Below, one piece after another: positions 61,354-64,000 of a stretch of DNA of 64,000 nucleotides. Source of the stretch: Devosia neptuniae (GTDB taxonomy: Bacteria > Pseudomonadota > Alphaproteobacteria > Rhizobiales > Devosiaceae); the NCBI RefSeq assembly GCF_025452235.1, contig NZ_CP104965.1, positions 3,654,501-3,718,500 of the forward strand. The letters run 5' to 3'. The notes beneath the pieces were generated by a model. The model worked only from the letters and a program-made list of their open reading frames with translations. It was not told the origin of the DNA and did no database searches. Every line of letters begins with the position of its first letter. Position 1 is the first letter of the stretch. The translations under genes were made by a program, and so were the position numbers.

Positions 61354-61818
61354 ATGACCAGCAACGGCAATGGCAGCGATATCGACGGCGAAAGCCAGAT
61401 CACCCTGACCCGCACGATCGACGCCCATATCGATGACGTGTTCGCGGCCTGGACCGATCCGGCGCTGATCGAGCAATGGCAGGCCGACGAGGCCGAGTTC
61501 GACGCGTTCGAGGGCGGCGAATATCGCTTCGTGACCTTTGGCGACGATGAAGACCCCGAGCAGCATGTGGTCAGCGGCGATGTGCTCAAATTCGTCGAGA
61601 ACGAAAAGCTCGTCATGTCCTGGGTCAGCAAGGACGAGGACGAAGACGACAGCGATATGATCTTCGTGCTCGAAATCGACTTCAAGGCGATCGGCGAAGA
61701 CCAGACCAAGGTGACCATTACCGAGCGTGGCCTGGCGCATGCCGATGCGGAATCGCGCATCTTTTCGATCGAAGCCTGGAATGCGGCACTGGAAGCATTG
61801 GCCGAGGTTATGGAATAG
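61354..61818 (+). CDS. SRPBCC (AHSA1-type) protein
   Basis: A 154-residue acidic START-like protein with ITLTRTIDAHIDDVFAAWTDPALIEQWQ at the N-terminus, FEGGEYRFVTFG, and VTITERGLAHADAES near the end. Net charge is strongly negative (runs of D/E in the middle). It is unlike the first SRPBCC gene at 5.7 kb outside the fold core. AAAGG precedes the ATG. A GGCGGGAA hairpin follows the stop at 61828-61848. Confidence 0.87.
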   Translation: MTSNGNGSDIDGESQITLTRTIDAHIDDVFAAWTDPALIEQWQADEAEFDAFEGGEYRFVTFGDDEDPEQHVVSGDVLKFVENEKLVMSWVSKDEDEDDSDMIFVLEIDFKAIGEDQTKVTITERGLAHADAESRIFSIEAWNAALEALAEVME

Positions 61819-61982
61819 CGGGCGGATGGCGGGAATGATATTCCCGCCGATGACGCTATCGGCCAAAAGCCTTGCCTGACAATGGCTTGCGGCGAAATGG
61901 CATGCCATTCCCCTGCCGAAGGCTTGCGGCCATGAGTGGCGGCACATAGGTTCGCAGACAGTCCTTCAGAGATTGTCGATCC

Positions 61983-63032
61983 ATGGCCAAGCACGAAGAC
62001 CTGATTTCCGCGATCGGCAATACGCCGCTGATCCGTCTCAACCGCGTATCGGCGCTGACCGGCAGCGAAATCTGGGGCAAGGCGGAGTTTCTCAATCCTG
62101 GCCAATCGGTCAAAGACCGCGCGGCGCTGTTCATCATCCATGATGCGGTCAAGAGCGGTGCACTGAAGCCCGGCGGCACGATTGTGGAGGGCACGGCGGG
62201 CAATACCGGCATCGGGCTGACGCTGGTGGCCAATTCGCTGGGCTTCAAATCGGTGATCGTCATTCCCGAAACGCAGAGCCAGGAAAAGAAGGACGCGCTG
62301 CGCCTTTATGGCGCCGAGCTGATCGAAGTCCCGGCCAAGCCGTACAAAGACCCGAACAATTACATCAAGATTTCCGGCCGCCTGGCCGAAAAGCTCAACA
62401 AAGAGCTGCCGGAAGGCGCGATCTGGGCCAACCAGTTCGACAATGTGTCCAACAGGCGGGCGCATGTGGAAACCACCGGCCCCGAAATCTGGCAGCAGAC
62501 CAATGGGCGGATCGATGGCTTTATCTGCGCCGTGGGGTCAGGGGGCACGCTGGCCGGCGTCGCCGAAGCGCTGCGGGCGCGCAGCAAGGATGTGAAGATC
62601 GGGCTGGCCGATCCGGAAGGCGCGGCGCTGTATAATTTCTACGCGCATGGAGAGCTGAAATCCTCGGGCAATTCGATCACCGAGGGCATCGGCCAGGGCC
62701 GTATCACGGCGAACCTGGAAGGGCTGACCGTGGACAATCCGTACCAGATTTCGGATGCCGAGGCCTTGCCTTATGTGTTCGACCTGCTTGAGCACGAGGG
62801 CCTGTGCCTGGGCGGCTCGAGCGCCATCAATATCGCGGGCGCCGTCCGCATGGCGCGGGATCTGGGGCCGGGCAAGACCATCGTCACCGTGCTGTGCGAC
62901 TATGGCAACCGCTACCAATCCAAGCTGTTCAACCCGGAATTCCTGCGCGGCAAGGGATTGCCAGTGCCACGGTGGTTGGAAGAGCGGACGCCGATCGATA
63001 TTTCGAGTGTGATCGCACCGGCGACGGTCTAG
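61983..63032 (+). CDS. cysK: Cysteine synthase A (O-acetylserine sulfhydrylase)
   Basis: A 349-residue PLP enzyme that makes cysteine from O-acetylserine and sulfide. The PLP lysine is Lys44 in NPGQSVKDRAA, EGTAGNTGIGL is the substrate loop (TSGNT in enterobacteria), and GSGGTLAGV binds phosphate. It has an insertion around DPNNYIKISGRLAEKLNKELPEGA, as in many alphaproteobacterial CysK. No riboswitch or CysB-like site is seen in the 164-base upstream space. Confidence 0.95.
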   Translation: MAKHEDLISAIGNTPLIRLNRVSALTGSEIWGKAEFLNPGQSVKDRAALFIIHDAVKSGALKPGGTIVEGTAGNTGIGLTLVANSLGFKSVIVIPETQSQEKKDALRLYGAELIEVPAKPYKDPNNYIKISGRLAEKLNKELPEGAIWANQFDNVSNRRAHVETTGPEIWQQTNGRIDGFICAVGSGGTLAGVAEALRARSKDVKIGLADPEGAALYNFYAHGELKSSGNSITEGIGQGRITANLEGLTVDNPYQISDAEALPYVFDLLEHEGLCLGGSSAINIAGAVRMARDLGPGKTIVTVLCDYGNRYQSKLFNPEFLRGKGLPVPRWLEERTPIDISSVIAPATV

Positions 63033-63048
63033 GCCGCTGCTGGCTTCG

Positions 63049-63098
63049 TGCCACGACCTCGTCCTTCGACAGGCTCAGGATGAGGTCTACTTGGGCTG
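63049..63098. repeat. Family C dispersed repeat
   Basis: GCCACGACCTCGTCCTTCGACAGGCTCAGG...GAGGTCTACTTGGG matches 48107-48156 in order and spacing. It lies between cysK and the cardiolipin synthase gene. Confidence 0.68.
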
Positions 63099-63177
63099 TT
63101 TGGGTGCCGCGCAGCGCGCCCATTGTTCAACGCCGCTTGGCTGATACAGTGGCCCACCACGACTCCGGGCGGGCACA

Positions 63178-64000
63178 TTGGTCGGCATTGAATATATTCT
63201 GGGCGCTATCATCGCGGATTTGCATGTTTTTGCGGCGATAACGGCCGCGATTTATCTGCTGGCGCTGGTTTGTGCGATTCGTGAAATCATGAATTCGCGG
63301 ACATCGCAGGGCTCCATCGCCTGGCTGCTGTCGCTGACTGCATTGCCCTTTCCGACGGCTTTCATCTACCTGATCTTCGGGTGGAAGGCGTTTGACGACT
63401 ATGCCACCGACCGCATCCGCAATGGCCGGTCCGCACGCCCGCTGCGGGCCAAGGACCTGGCGCTGATCGACCGGGAAACCAGCCATCTCTGGCCGGTACA
63501 GACCAAGGTATCGGAAGTGCCCTTCCTCACCGGCAATGATGTCGAACTGCTGGTCGATGGTCGCGCCACGTTCGATTCCATTTTCGAAGGCATCGCCAAG
63601 GCCAAAGAATACCTGCTGGTACAGTTCTATATCGTGCGCGACGACGCGCTGGGGCAGGAACTGGCCGAGCGGCTGATCGAGCGGGCGCAGGCGGGCGTGA
63701 AGGTCTACCTGCTCTATGACGATGTGGGCAGCACGGGCATGCCCAAGCGTTATCGCACGCAATTGCGCGAGGCCGGGATCAAGGTCGCCGGGTTCAACCA
63801 GCGGCACAAATTCCTGCGGTTTTATGGGCCGATGCGGATCAATTATCGCAATCACCGCAAGATCGTGGTGGTGGATGGCGAGCATGCCTGGGTCGGCGGG
63901 CATAATGTGGGCGTGGAATATCTCGGGCTGGACCCAAAATTTGGCCGCTGGCGCGATACACATGTGCGGGTGTCGGGCCCGGCGGCGCTCGGCTGTGCGC
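63178..64000 (+). CDS. cls: Cardiolipin synthase, N-terminal part (continues past window)
   Basis: A phospholipase D-superfamily enzyme, 274 residues visible. Two N-terminal membrane helices (about residues 17-37 and 46-68) are followed by the first catalytic HKD motif NHRKIVVVDGEHAWVGGHN (H-x-K-x4-D). The second HKD motif must lie beyond the right edge. It condenses phosphatidylglycerol to cardiolipin at the inner membrane. No ATG exists near the N-terminus; TTG 63178 is the best start available, with a poor ribosome site. Confidence 0.88.
   Translation, partial: MVGIEYILGAIIADLHVFAAITAAIYLLALVCAIREIMNSRTSQGSIAWLLSLTALPFPTAFIYLIFGWKAFDDYATDRIRNGRSARPLRAKDLALIDRETSHLWPVQTKVSEVPFLTGNDVELLVDGRATFDSIFEGIAKAKEYLLVQFYIVRDDALGQELAERLIERAQAGVKVYLLYDDVGSTGMPKRYRTQLREAGIKVAGFNQRHKFLRFYGPMRINYRNHRKIVVVDGEHAWVGGHNVGVEYLGLDPKFGRWRDTHVRVSGPAALGCA

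Noticed and set aside
61819..61982. Riboswitch upstream of cysK
   Set aside because: Only one short hairpin at 61828-61848, which belongs to the end of the preceding gene; no conserved riboswitch core is seen.

Overview
The window is about 64 kb of high-GC chromosomal DNA from an alphaproteobacterium of the Hyphomicrobiales (Rhizobiales). A Devosia-like organism fits best. This is inferred from gene order (yajC-secDF-Mth938-phytoene-synthase-like; serS-surE-nlpD; tatABC; scpAB; argS-dgt-erpA; pcm-tolC-popZ-valS), a fused SecDF, a PopZ homologue, an ExoR-like Sel1 protein, and LexA boxes of the alphaproteobacterial GTTC-N7-GTTC type upstream of ssb and uvrA. No insertion sequence, prophage, integrase or CRISPR array was seen.

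Region 1 (1-17 kb): the 3' end of glnA, a GFA-family protein and gyrA are followed by an accessory stretch of small regulator/effector pairs. These are two divergent HxlR/NmrA-type oxidoreductase modules (4.0-5.3 and 10.0-11.5 kb), an ArsR-SRPBCC operon with an operator over its own start codon, and an MFS exporter with an HTH repressor divergent from an S66 peptidase across tandem palindromes. Then come a frameshifted gene, an MMPL/RND exporter, a secreted hypothetical and a PAS-GGDEF cyclase.

Region 2 (17-30 kb): ssb, a DUF768 protein, a LysE exporter and uvrA form an SOS-linked DNA-repair segment, followed by two very small genes (one DUF1127), a GST, trmFO and the operon yajC-secDF-Mth938 (NDUFAF3-like)-phytoene synthase-like (NDUFAF6-like).

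Region 3 (30-48 kb): a dense housekeeping cluster mostly on the minus strand holds nlpD-like, surE, serS, tatC/B/A, an orphan ABC ATPase, scpB/scpA, a large SPOR protein, argS and dgt. Then erpA, two tandem serine hydrolases, xthA and a 69-residue protein lie on the plus strand.

Region 4 (48-64 kb): a glycosyltransferase bracketed by repeats faces an ExoR-like gene. The minus-strand set pcm-tolC-popZ-valS-zntB follows, then tRNA-Cys, small membrane proteins, a BenE-type transporter coupled to a mobA-like gene, tRNA-Asn, an AHSA1-type protein, cysK and the start of a cardiolipin synthase.

Intergenic space carries at least four families of short palindromic repeats: A with a TGTCAT end, B with a CCTAGCCTCCCCC arm, C with TTCGACRGGCTCA, and D with a CTTCTCCC hairpin. 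The items most worth following up are the gyrA quinolone-region substitution, the paired complex-I-assembly homologues, the paired inverted repeats, the intra-operon CCCTTGGG hairpins in the tat and sec operons, and the small unannotated genes.
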